DNA from: a virus
DNA length: 64,000 nucleotides
IMG/VR virus record: IMGVR_UViG_3300033149_002975
Span: 38,812 to 102,811 of that record
Strand: one strand, 5' to 3'
Position 1 is the first letter of the stretch. Each line of letters opens with the position of its first letter. The translations under genes and the position numbers were made by a program. Under the pieces are notes generated by a model. It was not told the origin of the DNA, did no database searches, and saw only the letters and a program-made list of their open reading frames with translations. Of the stretch, positions 39,616 through 48,496 are shown piece after piece.

Positions 39616-40113
39616 ATGAAGGTTCTTAAAGCAAAAGTTGAAAACAATGAATTGAGAATTCTCGTAGATAGAATACCATCATTATCCGAACTTGTTTTTG
39701 AGAAAAAATACCCTCTATATTTTGCCGAAAAAGAAGGCTATGTTGCATTTTTCTCATACCGAAACCCAGGCAATGGATACGGGGGGAGAACTTTTAATAT
39801 CAATATTAGGCAAAAAAATGGTAACACAACCAAAGAAGAGTTAATTGGCCCGTGGTCAAGTCGAACTGGAGTAATGAACAAAGTTGGGTTTATTCCGAGT
39901 ATGAGTGTTGCAATCACAGATGACGAGAATACTTTTAACAGAAGTTATACTTTCCACACCGGATATATTACTGTACAACTTGCAAAGGATTGTTTGCCAA
40001 AAGGTTATGTTCTAAAGAAAAAAATTAACGAGGATGGTGAAATTATCTATAAAGTAAATGAAATTAAAAATAATACACAAAGAATTGTAAAAAGTAATGG
40101 TTTTCATAATTAA
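39616..40113 (+). CDS. Hypothetical protein downstream of the helicase
   Basis: 165 residues from ATG 39616, two bases after the helicase stop. Beta-rich: LRILVDRIPSLSELVFEKKY, YVAFFSYRNPGNGYGGRTFN, YTFHTGYITVQLAKDCLPKG. No catalytic motif seen. Co-transcribed with the helicase, but function unknown. Confidence 0.55.
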   Translation: MKVLKAKVENNELRILVDRIPSLSELVFEKKYPLYFAEKEGYVAFFSYRNPGNGYGGRTFNINIRQKNGNTTKEELIGPWSSRTGVMNKVGFIPSMSVAITDDENTFNRSYTFHTGYITVQLAKDCLPKGYVLKKKINEDGEIIYKVNEIKNNTQRIVKSNGFHN

Positions 40114-40124
40114 ACTGGTTACTT

Positions 40125-40571
40125 ATGAAATCAATTTTTCGTGTGATGATTAAAATAATCAGACATTTTTTGCATTTAGATTCATTGATTTATGGGATTA
40201 AAAACCTATATCATTGGTTCCCACTTATATGGCAAGACCGGCAATGGGATCAATCATATTTATTCGAAATTTTACGACTAAAATTATCATTGATGGAAAA
40301 ATATTTTGATTCCGATTTTTTATTGCCTACTGACAATAAAAAACAGGCAAAACGAATGAGAATTTGTCGTTTGTTAATTGAACGAATACTGATAGACGAT
40401 TATACATCACCATTTGATGAATTAAACGAAAACGTTGAAAATTTTGAAGAAACCAAACTAGGAAGAAAAAGGTTTAAATGGGAATGTGAACACAAAGAAA
40501 ATATGATAAAACAAGATTTGAATTTATTGTTTAAATTATTAAATAAACACATAAGGTATTGGTGGGATTAA
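40125..40571 (+). CDS. Conserved phage helical protein
   Basis: 148 residues. The segment NLYHWFPLIWQDRQWDQSYL followed by FEILRLKLSLMEKYF is a pattern seen in many unrelated phages, always uncharacterised. The remainder is charged helix (WECEHKENMIKQDLNLLFKL). Function unknown. Confidence 0.6.
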   Translation: MKSIFRVMIKIIRHFLHLDSLIYGIKNLYHWFPLIWQDRQWDQSYLFEILRLKLSLMEKYFDSDFLLPTDNKKQAKRMRICRLLIERILIDDYTSPFDELNENVENFEETKLGRKRFKWECEHKENMIKQDLNLLFKLLNKHIRYWWD

Positions 40572-40577
40572 TAGCAT

Positions 40578-40748
40578 ATGGAAATAAGACGAATTAAATG
40601 CAGGGCAACCGGTGAACAATTGATTATTACAAAACCGGAAAACATAAGAAGAATCGATGCCGGAGAACAATTATCTATTAGAGATATTACACACGAAAAA
40701 GATTTTCACTATACAGGCAGTGTTGTCGGATTGGATGGTGCACAATGA
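40578..40748 (+). CDS. 56-residue hypothetical protein
   Basis: ATG 40578; stop overlaps the next gene's ATG. Compact and charged: MEIRRIKCRATGEQLIITKP and RRIDAGEQLSIRDITHEKDF. Too short to classify; likely a beta-rich small protein. Confidence 0.5.
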   Translation: MEIRRIKCRATGEQLIITKPENIRRIDAGEQLSIRDITHEKDFHYTGSVVGLDGAQ

Positions 40749-41299
40749 TATTTTTTACCGCCGATGAACATTTTGGTCACGCGAATATAATAAAATATTG
40801 TAATCGCCCATTCAGCAACGTTGAAGAGATGGATGAAATGATAATTGCTGCCCACAATCGTCTTGTGAATAATGACGATGTGGTCTATCATTTAGGGGAT
40901 TTTACATTAAAAAGAAGAAGTAAAGCACAACAAATCATTGAAAGATTAAATGGCAAACAACATATATTTATAAGAGGAAGCCACGATCGGTGGTTGGATG
41001 ACACTGCTCAACATATATTTGCACAGGAAAATGCACAACGAATTATTGAAACAAAAATTGAAGGACAAATAATAGTTTTATGCCATTATTCCATGCGTGT
41101 CTGGCACAAATCTCATTACAACAGTTGGCAATTATTTGGACACTCCCACGGATTATTAAAGCCCATAGGAAAACAATGGGATGTTGGTGTTGATAATAAT
41201 AATTTTGAACCAGTATCATTTGAAAAATTAAAAAAGATTATGGCCAAAAGACCTGACAATTTCAATTTTATACACAAAAATAAAACGTTTAGAGCATGA
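40745..41299 (+). CDS. Calcineurin-like metallophosphoesterase
   Basis: 184 residues. Motifs in order: FTADEHFGHANIIKYCNRPF (DxH-type start), VVYHLGDFTLKRR (GD), FIRGSHDRWLD (GxHD; the usual Asn of GNHD is Ser), VLCHYSMRVW (H) and QLFGHSHGLL (GHxH). This is the complete set of a two-metal phosphoesterase, similar to small phage enzymes of this family. It could act on cyclic phosphates or nucleic acid ends. It overlaps both neighbours by four bases. Confidence 0.82.
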   Translation: MIFFTADEHFGHANIIKYCNRPFSNVEEMDEMIIAAHNRLVNNDDVVYHLGDFTLKRRSKAQQIIERLNGKQHIFIRGSHDRWLDDTAQHIFAQENAQRIIETKIEGQIIVLCHYSMRVWHKSHYNSWQLFGHSHGLLKPIGKQWDVGVDNNNFEPVSFEKLKKIMAKRPDNFNFIHKNKTFRA

Positions 41300-42783
41300 A
41301 TGATTTTTCGTACAAAACGTTAACCAAAGAAGAATTGGCTGAAATTTTTAAAGACCACAAATTTAAGATTCAGCCAAAACACCAAGTACTCATATCTTTG
41401 GCTTTTGTTATGGGCCAAAAATTAGATTCGGTTGCTTATTGGCTCCCAGTCAGATTTGGGAAAACAATCACCGCATTGTTAACTGCACAACTCTGGGGTT
41501 GTCAAAAAATGTTGGCTGTTTGCCCAAGCTCGGCTTTCGAAGCGTGGGATCGAGATATTCCAAAAGCTACCAATTATACATATAAATTTTTAACCGGCAC
41601 TAGATATGATAGAATTTATAAATTGAGACACACAAACAATAATATTTACATTATAAATTATGAAGGATTAAAAAGCATTTATGCCCATTTACACCCTGGT
41701 GATGCAATTAATAAAGGTAAATGGGAGATTTGTAATGATGAATTTGTTGATAACTTTGATTGTATAATATTTGACGAAGTACACAAAGTTACGGATTATA
41801 ATACTATACAATCAAATATTTGCTATGAATTGTCAAAGCGATCAAAATTTTGCATTGGAATGTCAGCCGACCCCATTAATAAACATTATTTGGAATTATT
41901 TAATATTTATAAAGTCATAGATTTGGGAGAAACTTTTGGCAACAATTTTTTTGCTTTTCGTCATAAATATTTCAAGCCGATAAATTTAGTTAATAGTAAA
42001 ACTAAAAAAGGCTTCCAAAAATGGGTATTAAAACATAATGCAGAAAAAGGAATACTGGAAAAAATAAGTAAACGCTCAATAAGTTTTGAAAGGTCTGAGT
42101 GTTCCAAAGTCCCGGACAACAAACCAACAACGATTTACATTAAGCCGTCAGAAGAATTTCTTGAATGGCAAAAGAATGTGATTGAAAATGATGAAATACA
42201 AATTAATGGTACACCGGTAGACGTTTCAAATCCGACCACAAAAGGTCAAAAGATGTTGCAGCTATCTGCTGGTTTTATTTATGACGAACACGGAAATCAC
42301 AATGTTCAAAGACTAAAAACCAACCCAAAATTAGATGCATTAATAAATTTGATAAATTTGTGTATTGGAAAAATCCTTGTATGGCACCATTATACTGAAG
42401 AAGCGTATATAATAGAAGAAGCATTAACAAAGAATGATATAAAATTTGTATCAATGCGTGGTTCGATAAAAGAATCCAAAAAATCAATAATGGCCAAATT
42501 TAATTCGAAGCCGGAAATTAAAGTGTTACTGGTACAGCAATCCATATGTGAGGGTTTTGATGCCAAAATAGCTTCTAATATGATGTTCTATACACCGGTA
42601 GCCGGACCGAGATTGAGAAATCAATGTGAAGGTCGAATTAAGGGTGATGGTCAAATTGATAATTATCAGATTTATGATTTAATAATGAAAAATTCTTTTG
42701 ATGAAAAAGTTATAAGAAATTTGAAGAAGAATACAAGTTTTAAATCAGCAGTTATGGCATATATAAAGGATTTTAATAAATGA
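41296..42783 (+). CDS. SF2 DNA helicase / translocase
   Basis: 495 residues. N-terminal motor: VAYWLPVRFGKTITALLTAQ (motif I, RFGKT), MLAVCPSSAFEAWDRDI (Ia), DCIIFDEVHKVTDY (motif II, DEVH) and CIGMSADPINK (motif III). C-terminal motor: KILVWHHYTEEAYIIEEAL, VLLVQQSICEGFDAKIASNM (motif V) and LRNQCEGRIKGDGQ (motif VI, Q..GR). Layout is like Snf2/UvsW-type phage helicases that remodel forks or recombination intermediates. It overlaps the genes on both sides by four bases. Confidence 0.85.
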   Translation: MNDFSYKTLTKEELAEIFKDHKFKIQPKHQVLISLAFVMGQKLDSVAYWLPVRFGKTITALLTAQLWGCQKMLAVCPSSAFEAWDRDIPKATNYTYKFLTGTRYDRIYKLRHTNNNIYIINYEGLKSIYAHLHPGDAINKGKWEICNDEFVDNFDCIIFDEVHKVTDYNTIQSNICYELSKRSKFCIGMSADPINKHYLELFNIYKVIDLGETFGNNFFAFRHKYFKPINLVNSKTKKGFQKWVLKHNAEKGILEKISKRSISFERSECSKVPDNKPTTIYIKPSEEFLEWQKNVIENDEIQINGTPVDVSNPTTKGQKMLQLSAGFIYDEHGNHNVQRLKTNPKLDALINLINLCIGKILVWHHYTEEAYIIEEALTKNDIKFVSMRGSIKESKKSIMAKFNSKPEIKVLLVQQSICEGFDAKIASNMMFYTPVAGPRLRNQCEGRIKGDGQIDNYQIYDLIMKNSFDEKVIRNLKKNTSFKSAVMAYIKDFNK

Positions 42784-43109
42784 TGAATGATGAAATGTAT
42801 AAAAAAGAATTACAAAAAGTTATTAATAAGTATAAAGTAATTGGGGTTGGAGACAACTATACTCATACTGAATGGTTGTATTCAATGTTTGCTAATCGTT
42901 GTAAAATTGCTGATGATAGATTAATATTAAATCTATATGGTGTATCCACCAAATTGAACACCGCTAATAGACCAAATAAAAAACAAAATTTTGATACCAT
43001 ATTTAAAAAAGCAATAATTCAAGCGATGCAAAATTGTTTGTATATGAATCAAATGCATCTCGAAGATTTACAAAAAGATTGTTTAACATCATTAATGGAT
43101 AAATTATAA
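42780..43109 (+). CDS. Hypothetical helical protein
   Basis: 109 residues; start overlaps the helicase stop. Contains VIGVGDNYTHTEWLYSMFAN and KLNTANRPNKKQNFDTIFKK. No recognised domain. It lies between the helicase and the RNA ligase. Confidence 0.5.
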   Translation: MMNDEMYKKELQKVINKYKVIGVGDNYTHTEWLYSMFANRCKIADDRLILNLYGVSTKLNTANRPNKKQNFDTIFKKAIIQAMQNCLYMNQMHLEDLQKDCLTSLMDKL

Positions 43110-43123
43110 AATGGAGAATTTTC

Positions 43124-44341
43124 ATGAAATTAACTAAGGGTAAAACCAATAATGCAATAATCACAACATTAACAAATGTTCGTGAACACCCGAACGCCGA
43201 CAGACTAAAATTAGCTACGGTTTTGGGCACACAAGTAATTGTAGATTCGGAAGCGAAAAATGGTGATGTTGTTATATATTTTGATTCCAATTTGCGTCTA
43301 TCACAAGAGTATTTATATAACAACAATTTATTTTCAAGTCGAGAAATGAATAAGGATAAAACGAAAAAGGGTTATTTTGGAAAGAACGGAAGAGTAAAAG
43401 CCCAAAAATTTAGAGGAGAAATTTCAAATGGTTATGTGGCACCACTTGATTCATTGAAATTTGTAGCATCCATTGCCCCCGTTGAACCATTCCACGAAAT
43501 ATTAGCGAATATAAGAACTGGCGATGAATTTACCCATATTAATGGTGTGAAAATTTGTAAAAAATACGTAGTTGACAATTCGACATTTAATGTTGGCGTA
43601 AAGAAGAGATTCAAATCCACAATGTTTCACAGACATTGGGAAACCAAGCAATTGATGAGGGAATTATTGAATTCAATACCGGCGGATGCTACGTTTTACG
43701 TGGAAGAGAAGATTCATGGAACGTCTGGCCGTACCGGTAATGTTTTATGCGATAATAACAAAAAATGGTGGCAAATTTGGAAAGAAAAACAAGTATGGAA
43801 AGTTTTAAGTGGGACACGAAGAGTTGATAATATAGATACACATTTATCCAATATTAGAAAAGAAATTGAAGAAAAAGTTGCTCCAAATCTTCATAAAGGT
43901 GAAGAAATTTATTATGAAATATACGGTTATGGGGGGACATCAGAAATTCAAAAAGGTTTTTCATATGGTTGTAGACCAAATCAGTACAAAGTAATGCTAT
44001 ATAGGGTAACCATCACCACACCCGATGGTTGCTCCACAGATTTGAACAGAGAATTGGTTTATAAACGTGCGGAAGAATTGGGATTGGAAAAACCAGTTTT
44101 ATTGAGAAAAATAAACGAAAATTCGCCACTGATTAGTTTAAATGATAAAATTGAAGCAATCATCGGTTTGGCAAAAGGCAAATCGGCATTGGATCCGAAT
44201 ACGTTAAGAGAAGGAATTGTGGTGTGGTTCAAAGATTTAAATGGTGAATGGACGGCATTGAAACATAAATCAGAAGAATTTTTGGTATTTGAATCTGGAC
44301 AAAGGGATAAAAAAATAAATGATATAGAGGATAGTTTATGA
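43124..44341 (+). CDS. RNA ligase, DRB0094 family
   Basis: 405 residues. An N-terminal OB-like tRNA-binding-type domain (NVREHPNADRLKLATVLGTQ, GDVVIYFDSNLRLSQEYL) is followed by a nucleotidyltransferase domain with FYVEEKIHGTSGRTGNVLC; Lys in EKIHG is the probable AMP-accepting lysine (motif I KxHG). Later EIYYEIYGYG (motif IIIa), LREGIVVWFKD (motif IV) and ALKHKSEEF (motif V, K.K) complete the ligase core. This layout matches the bacterial/phage DRB0094 RNA ligases, which seal nicked RNA and repair tRNAs. GGAG ribosome site. Confidence 0.85.
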   Translation: MKLTKGKTNNAIITTLTNVREHPNADRLKLATVLGTQVIVDSEAKNGDVVIYFDSNLRLSQEYLYNNNLFSSREMNKDKTKKGYFGKNGRVKAQKFRGEISNGYVAPLDSLKFVASIAPVEPFHEILANIRTGDEFTHINGVKICKKYVVDNSTFNVGVKKRFKSTMFHRHWETKQLMRELLNSIPADATFYVEEKIHGTSGRTGNVLCDNNKKWWQIWKEKQVWKVLSGTRRVDNIDTHLSNIRKEIEEKVAPNLHKGEEIYYEIYGYGGTSEIQKGFSYGCRPNQYKVMLYRVTITTPDGCSTDLNRELVYKRAEELGLEKPVLLRKINENSPLISLNDKIEAIIGLAKGKSALDPNTLREGIVVWFKDLNGEWTALKHKSEEFLVFESGQRDKKINDIEDSL

Positions 44342-44532
44342 AAAGGTTAATTTACAAAAAAAGAGTTCGACAATTAATTAGGGATAAACTAAAAACAATG
44401 CGCCCCGGTTGGGATTGTAAATTGATTTCTAAATCAGCAATCGATCAATTGGAGGCCAATTTTAGAGCAATGATTGTTCGTGCAATTCAGGCACACCCAA
44501 CAAAAGGCAAAACATTCAAAGAGATACAATAA
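44338..44532 (+). CDS. Small basic protein, possible histone-fold
   Basis: 64 residues. KLISKSAIDQLEANFRAMIV, then RAIQAHPTKGKTFKEIQ, resembles the helix-loop-helix pattern of single histone-fold proteins (ISKSAI..L...F...I..A....GKT.K.I). Very basic N-terminus (MKRLIYKKRVRQLIRDKLK). If correct it would bind DNA. Short and weakly supported. Confidence 0.4.
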   Translation: MKRLIYKKRVRQLIRDKLKTMRPGWDCKLISKSAIDQLEANFRAMIVRAIQAHPTKGKTFKEIQ

Positions 44533-44536
44533 AAAT

Positions 44537-44833
44537 ATGGTGACGAAAATGAAATTGAAATTAGAAGATTTGGATATTCTACTTTTTGATTTTGCCACTG
44601 AATGTTATTTTTCATTTAGGAATTATCCAAAGCATTACGAAGAGGACAAGAAAGCGATTTTAAAGATAGCACACAAAATGATCAGCCCGAATTTTTCTTC
44701 AACTAATCCTGGTATGACCATTCAACGTAAAATACGGGAAGAATTAGGATTAAATATTCCATTGTCAACTTGTAAACAAATAAACGATGGCTGGATAAGA
44801 ATTTCAAAATTAATGACTGCTTGGAATGATTGA
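44537..44833 (+). CDS. Hypothetical protein before the methyltransferase
   Basis: 98 residues from ATG 44537; ATG 44549 (MKLKLEDLDI) is an equal alternative. Helical with LLFDFATECYFSFRNYPKHY and ISPNFSSTNPGMTIQRKIRE. No recognised family. Stop overlaps the next start (TGATG). Confidence 0.5.
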   Translation: MVTKMKLKLEDLDILLFDFATECYFSFRNYPKHYEEDKKAILKIAHKMISPNFSSTNPGMTIQRKIREELGLNIPLSTCKQINDGWIRISKLMTAWND

Positions 44834-45615
44834 TGTCTGTATATTTTGAAAAAGAAAATTTAAAAATCATTCACGACAAATGTAATGAAAACAAATTCAT
44901 TATAGACGCCGAAAGTATTGATTTGGTCCTGACTTCACCACCATATGCTGTGGGTATAGAATACGAAAATTACAACGACGCCACACAATATAATGAATAT
45001 TTAGATTTCAGTAAGCGGTGGCTAAATAATTGTTTTTATTGGCTAAAAGACGGTGGAAGATTGGCCTTAAATTGCCCATTTGAGACTGCAAAATTTGGTA
45101 AACAATCGGTGTACGCTGATTTGTTAAATATTGCAAAAAATTGTGGATTCAAGCATTATACAACGGCCATTTGGACAAAAGGCAATGTTCCAAGAGTTTC
45201 TTGGGGAACTTTTCAATCACCAAAAGCACCTTTATTGATACCGCCTGCTGAGAGTATAATTATTATGTATAAAAATAAATGGAACAAACAAGATTGTGAT
45301 GGAAAAATTACTGATATAACAAAAAGCGAGTTTGTAAAATGGTGTGATGTTGTTTGGCGCATTTGTCCGGAATCGGCTAAAAAAGTTCACCACCCGGCAC
45401 CGTTCCCAGTTGAACTGGCAAGACGTTGTATAAAACTTTTAACGTTTGTTGGTGACACAATACTTGATCCGTTCATGGGGTCCGGAACTTCATTAGTTGC
45501 TGCTTATCGTACGAACAGAAAAGGTATAGGGGTAGAAATATCTGAAAAATATTGTGAATTGGCAAAAAATAGATTAATTAGTGAAATTAAAATTCAAGCG
45601 GGAAAAATATTTTAG
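44833..45615 (+). CDS. DNA methyltransferase, beta-class (N4-cytosine or N6-adenine)
   Basis: 260 residues. The catalytic motif IV comes first: IDLVLTSPPYAVGIEYE. Later FVGDTILDPFMGSGTSLVAA is motif I (SAM binding) with following RKGIGVEISEKYCELAKNRL. Order IV-then-I marks a beta-class enzyme. TSPPY is compatible with either N4-cytosine or N6-adenine methylation. No specificity domain is obvious. Phages use such enzymes to evade restriction or mark DNA. A second methyltransferase is at 46765. Confidence 0.87.
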   Translation: MSVYFEKENLKIIHDKCNENKFIIDAESIDLVLTSPPYAVGIEYENYNDATQYNEYLDFSKRWLNNCFYWLKDGGRLALNCPFETAKFGKQSVYADLLNIAKNCGFKHYTTAIWTKGNVPRVSWGTFQSPKAPLLIPPAESIIIMYKNKWNKQDCDGKITDITKSEFVKWCDVVWRICPESAKKVHHPAPFPVELARRCIKLLTFVGDTILDPFMGSGTSLVAAYRTNRKGIGVEISEKYCELAKNRLISEIKIQAGKIF

Positions 45616-45629
45616 ATGGGAGCATTAAA

Positions 45630-45761
45630 ATGATTAGATTTTTGATAGTATTAATAGTTGGTATAATAATTGGGTATCTATTACAACCATCGTTGGAGCC
45701 AATTGTGAAAATTGTAAAACCAATAGCTATTACGCAGATTCAAAAATTAAGGTATAAATGA
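45630..45761 (+). CDS. 43-residue membrane peptide
   Basis: ATG 45630 with GGGAG upstream. N-terminal helix MIRFLIVLIVGIIIGYLL, then a polar tail (KIVKPIAITQIQKLRYK). One membrane span; function unknown. Confidence 0.45.
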   Translation: MIRFLIVLIVGIIIGYLLQPSLEPIVKIVKPIAITQIQKLRYK

Positions 45762-45812
45762 ACGAGGTGGAAAAATATTTTAAATGGAAATAATACGGAT
45801 TAAAATAAAAAG

Positions 45813-46772
45813 GTGAATGAGCAGCAGATAATAGACATTTTACAAAAGATCAATATGCCATATACGACTGCACCGGCCAAAAATGTATCCGTTGGTTTTA
45901 TAGGCATTAAATGCCCATTCTGTGATGATCCTTCAAATCATTGTGGAATAGCGATTGGTGCCGGTAATTTCTCCTGTTGGAGATGTCGTGAATCGGGCCC
46001 TTTTATTAGATTGTTACGAAAACTTACAGGGGAATCGGAAAAATACTGCCAGGAATTAATAGATGGTATAAATTTACAATTTAAAGAAGATTCATTAGAA
46101 GTTATAAAAAAGATCATTGATTCACAAACAGAAAACCGGAATCCAGACAAGAGAAAATTTGAAGGTTTACCACGATTTTTTGAAGAAATAAAAATTGAGA
46201 TAGATTTTCCGTTACTTTATTCATATCTAAGCAGACGAAAAATTTCATTGGATACCGTTATAAAACATCACTGTGGAGTCTGCAGATTTGGTAAATATAT
46301 GAACAGGATGATAATTCCAATAATGTTCAATGGGAAAATTGTTTCTTATCAGGCGGCAGATTTAACAGGATTTGCGGATATTAAATACAGTACAGCACCA
46401 GGTGATATTAATCAATATTTATATAACTATGATTTGGTAAAAAATTCTGGGCGTATAATAATTACTGAAGGAATATTGGATTGTTGGAGATGCGGAGATG
46501 ATGCAGTGTGCAGCTTTGGAGCACATCTCACGGAAAAACAATTTAAACTTATCCTGGATAAAGAACCAAATGAATTAGTTTTTTGTCGTGATGAAGATTA
46601 TTATACAAAAGAGATAAAATATAATTCAGAAGTGGGACAATTTATGCCTTTTATAAAAAATATTAAAATAGTAAAATTTCCACGGGGAGAAGATCCCGAC
46701 AGTTTTGGTGCAAAATTTGGTGAACAAGCATTACAAAAATTAATAACAAATACGGAATATTGGGATGGGTAG
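45813..46772 (+). CDS. DNA primase, DnaG-like (CHC2 zinc plus Toprim)
   Basis: 319 residues, GTG start preceded by AAAAAGG. The zinc domain has IKCPFCDDPSNHCGIAIGAG and FSCWRCRESGPF (CxxC...CxxC). The Toprim domain has IIITEGILDCWRCGDDAV (conserved Glu) and LVFCRDEDYYTKEI (DxD-like). Shorter than bacterial DnaG (about 580) with no helicase-binding domain. Makes RNA primers for lagging-strand synthesis together with the DnaB-like helicase. Confidence 0.83.
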   Translation: MNEQQIIDILQKINMPYTTAPAKNVSVGFIGIKCPFCDDPSNHCGIAIGAGNFSCWRCRESGPFIRLLRKLTGESEKYCQELIDGINLQFKEDSLEVIKKIIDSQTENRNPDKRKFEGLPRFFEEIKIEIDFPLLYSYLSRRKISLDTVIKHHCGVCRFGKYMNRMIIPIMFNGKIVSYQAADLTGFADIKYSTAPGDINQYLYNYDLVKNSGRIIITEGILDCWRCGDDAVCSFGAHLTEKQFKLILDKEPNELVFCRDEDYYTKEIKYNSEVGQFMPFIKNIKIVKFPRGEDPDSFGAKFGEQALQKLITNTEYWDG

Positions 46773-47607
46773 AATAATTGCACCAATACAGTGGCTTGGT
46801 GGTAAATATAGAATGGCGCCAAAAATTGTAAAATTTATTGAAGAAAGACCACATAAAATATATGTTGAACCGTTTGGTGGCGGTGCATCCGTATTGTTAG
46901 CAAAAACCCCATCACAATTAGAGGTGTACAATGATATCGATGGAGGATTAGTTAACTTTTTTAAAGTTCTAGCGAACAGTAAACTATTTGAAAGCTTTTT
47001 GAGAATTGTTTCTGTATTACCACACAGCAGATCATTGTATAATGAATACAAAAGAACGTGGATTAATGAAGATGACCCAGTAAAAAAGGCGGCTAAATGG
47101 TTTGTAATTGCCAGACAATCCTTCAGTGGAAATTTCGATAATTGGGGATATTCAATAAAAAGCCCGGTTGCCAAGAGATGGTTAAATTGTATTAACGGTT
47201 TACCGGAAGTCCATTATAGATTACAGAATGCAATAATAGAATGTTCTGATTGGTCAAATATTATCAAAAATTTTGATTCAGTTGATACATTATTCTATGT
47301 GGATCCACCATATTTGAAATCAACAAGAACAAAACATAGGTGCTACAGATATGATTTAACCGATGATGATCATATTAGATTAATTGAGATACTATTAACG
47401 TTAAAAGGACAAGTAATACTTAGTGGATATAAGAATGAAATATATAAACCATTAATAGACAACGGTTGGTGTTATCAAGAATTTACATCAATTTGTCAGG
47501 CTGCGAAAAGAACTAAAAATGTAAATTTGAATCACGGCAGAATAGAATGTATATGGGCAACACCTATTATTAAAGATTCAATAGAAACTGACATTAAAAT
47601 ATTCTAA
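46765..47607 (+). CDS. N6-adenine DNA methyltransferase, Dam/D12 class
   Basis: 280 residues. IAPIQWLGGKYRMAPKIVKF and KIYVEPFGGGASVLLAKTP are motifs X and I of D12-class alpha enzymes, QLEVYNDIDGGLVNFFKVL is motif II/III, and TLFYVDPPYLKSTRTK is catalytic motif IV (DPPY). Similar in layout to Dam and T4 Dam. It overlaps the primase by 8 bp. The likely target cannot be read from sequence alone; GATC is a candidate by analogy. Confidence 0.88.
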   Translation: MGRIIAPIQWLGGKYRMAPKIVKFIEERPHKIYVEPFGGGASVLLAKTPSQLEVYNDIDGGLVNFFKVLANSKLFESFLRIVSVLPHSRSLYNEYKRTWINEDDPVKKAAKWFVIARQSFSGNFDNWGYSIKSPVAKRWLNCINGLPEVHYRLQNAIIECSDWSNIIKNFDSVDTLFYVDPPYLKSTRTKHRCYRYDLTDDDHIRLIEILLTLKGQVILSGYKNEIYKPLIDNGWCYQEFTSICQAAKRTKNVNLNHGRIECIWATPIIKDSIETDIKIF

Positions 47608-47937
47608 ATAGGTGGAGGTTAACGTGATAGCCAAAAAGAAACCCGGTGACATATTATGTGGTATGTTTGGTTGTGTTAACGAAGAAACATCAAAACAATC
47701 ACGTAGTTGCAGACAATGTGCTGAAATAAATCCAGAATTGTACAAAGAATGTATGAAACAAAATGCCTTGATGCGCATAAAAATAAATAGGTGGAGGTTA
47801 ACATGATAGCCAAAAAGAAACCCGGTGACAAATCGTGTGTAATGTTTGGGTGTGTTAATGAAGAAACATCAAAACAATCACCTCGTTGCAAACAGTGTGC
47901 CAAAATAAATCCAGAATTGTACAAAGAATGTATGAAA
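47606..47937. repeat. Tandem duplication, 153-bp copies with 179-bp period
   Basis: Copy 1 at 47606-47758 and copy 2 at 47785-47937 share the ribosome site TAGGTGGAGGTTAAC, the start, and most of the following coding sequence, with scattered substitutions. The unit carries the 5' portion of the genes at 47624 and 47803. Confidence 0.9.
47624..47806 (+). CDS. Truncated duplicate of the following gene
   Basis: 60 residues, GTG start 12 bases past GGAGG. The first 45 residues (IAKKKPGDILCGMFGCVNEE...CRQCAEINPELYKECMK) match the next gene; then the frame runs through the duplication junction into QNALMRIKINRWRLT. Cysteines FGC, CRQC and ECM suggest a small zinc site. The stop overlaps the next ATG. 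Confidence 0.6.
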   Translation: MIAKKKPGDILCGMFGCVNEETSKQSRSCRQCAEINPELYKECMKQNALMRIKINRWRLT

Positions 47938-48360
47938 GAAGGTAATATACTTTTGAATACCAATATACGTGTTGATGTAAATGGAAAAACTTTTACAGAA
48001 ATTAAATTGCCAAATAAACGTTCTATTATAAAACCAACAGAAAGGAATGAAAGACATATGGAACCAAAAGTAGAAAAACCGGAACAAATGAAAACAAATG
48101 ATAATATAAACCTTACAAAGAATTTAGAACAAACTGGAGATAAGAAAACGACGGTTGTTCGTGGGGGTCAAACGGTTGGAATTTTGGAAACCGCCAAAAA
48201 GTTGTTGTTGGAAGGAAAATCATACAATGATGTATTGCAATCTCTGATTGCTATCTATATGGGGGTGGGCAGGGATGCTAAAAGAGCAAAGCATAATGCA
48301 CAAAGTACGGTTTTTAATGCTATGAAACGTCTTGGATTGAAAAAACCAACGGAAGAATAA
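47803..48360 (+). CDS. Hypothetical protein with small zinc-type N-terminus
   Basis: 185 residues from ATG 47803 (GGAGG upstream). The N-terminal 45 residues match the 47624 copy (MFGCVNEETSKQSPRCKQCA). A disordered Lys/Asn/Glu-rich middle is followed by a helical C-terminal domain (VRGGQTVGILETAKKLLLEG, KSYNDVLQSLIAIYMGVGRD, AQSTVFNAMKRLGLKKPTEE) that looks like an HTH-type DNA-binding module. Immediately followed by tRNA-Lys. Function unknown. Confidence 0.55.
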   Translation: MIAKKKPGDKSCVMFGCVNEETSKQSPRCKQCAKINPELYKECMKEGNILLNTNIRVDVNGKTFTEIKLPNKRSIIKPTERNERHMEPKVEKPEQMKTNDNINLTKNLEQTGDKKTTVVRGGQTVGILETAKKLLLEGKSYNDVLQSLIAIYMGVGRDAKRAKHNAQSTVFNAMKRLGLKKPTEE

Positions 48361-48367
48361 CCAATAA

Positions 48368-48440
48368 AGGGGTATAGCTCAGTTGGTAGAGCAACGGCCT
48401 TTTAAGCCGTAGGTCCTGGGTTCGAGTCCCAGTGCCCCTA
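48368..48440 (+). tRNA. tRNA-Lys (anticodon TTT)
   Basis: Folds cleanly: acceptor AGGGGTA with TGCCCCT, D arm GCTC...GAGC, anticodon stem ACGGC/GCCGT around loop CTTTTAA (anticodon TTT, Lys), T arm CTGGG-TTCGAGT-CCCAG, discriminator A. 73 nt; CCA is not encoded (followed by CTT). Lies between two plus-strand genes. Confidence 0.95.
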
Positions 48441-48496
48441 CTTTAGAAAAGCAAATAAAAACTGTTTAAAGATTCAAATAATCCAGGGAATGAAAC

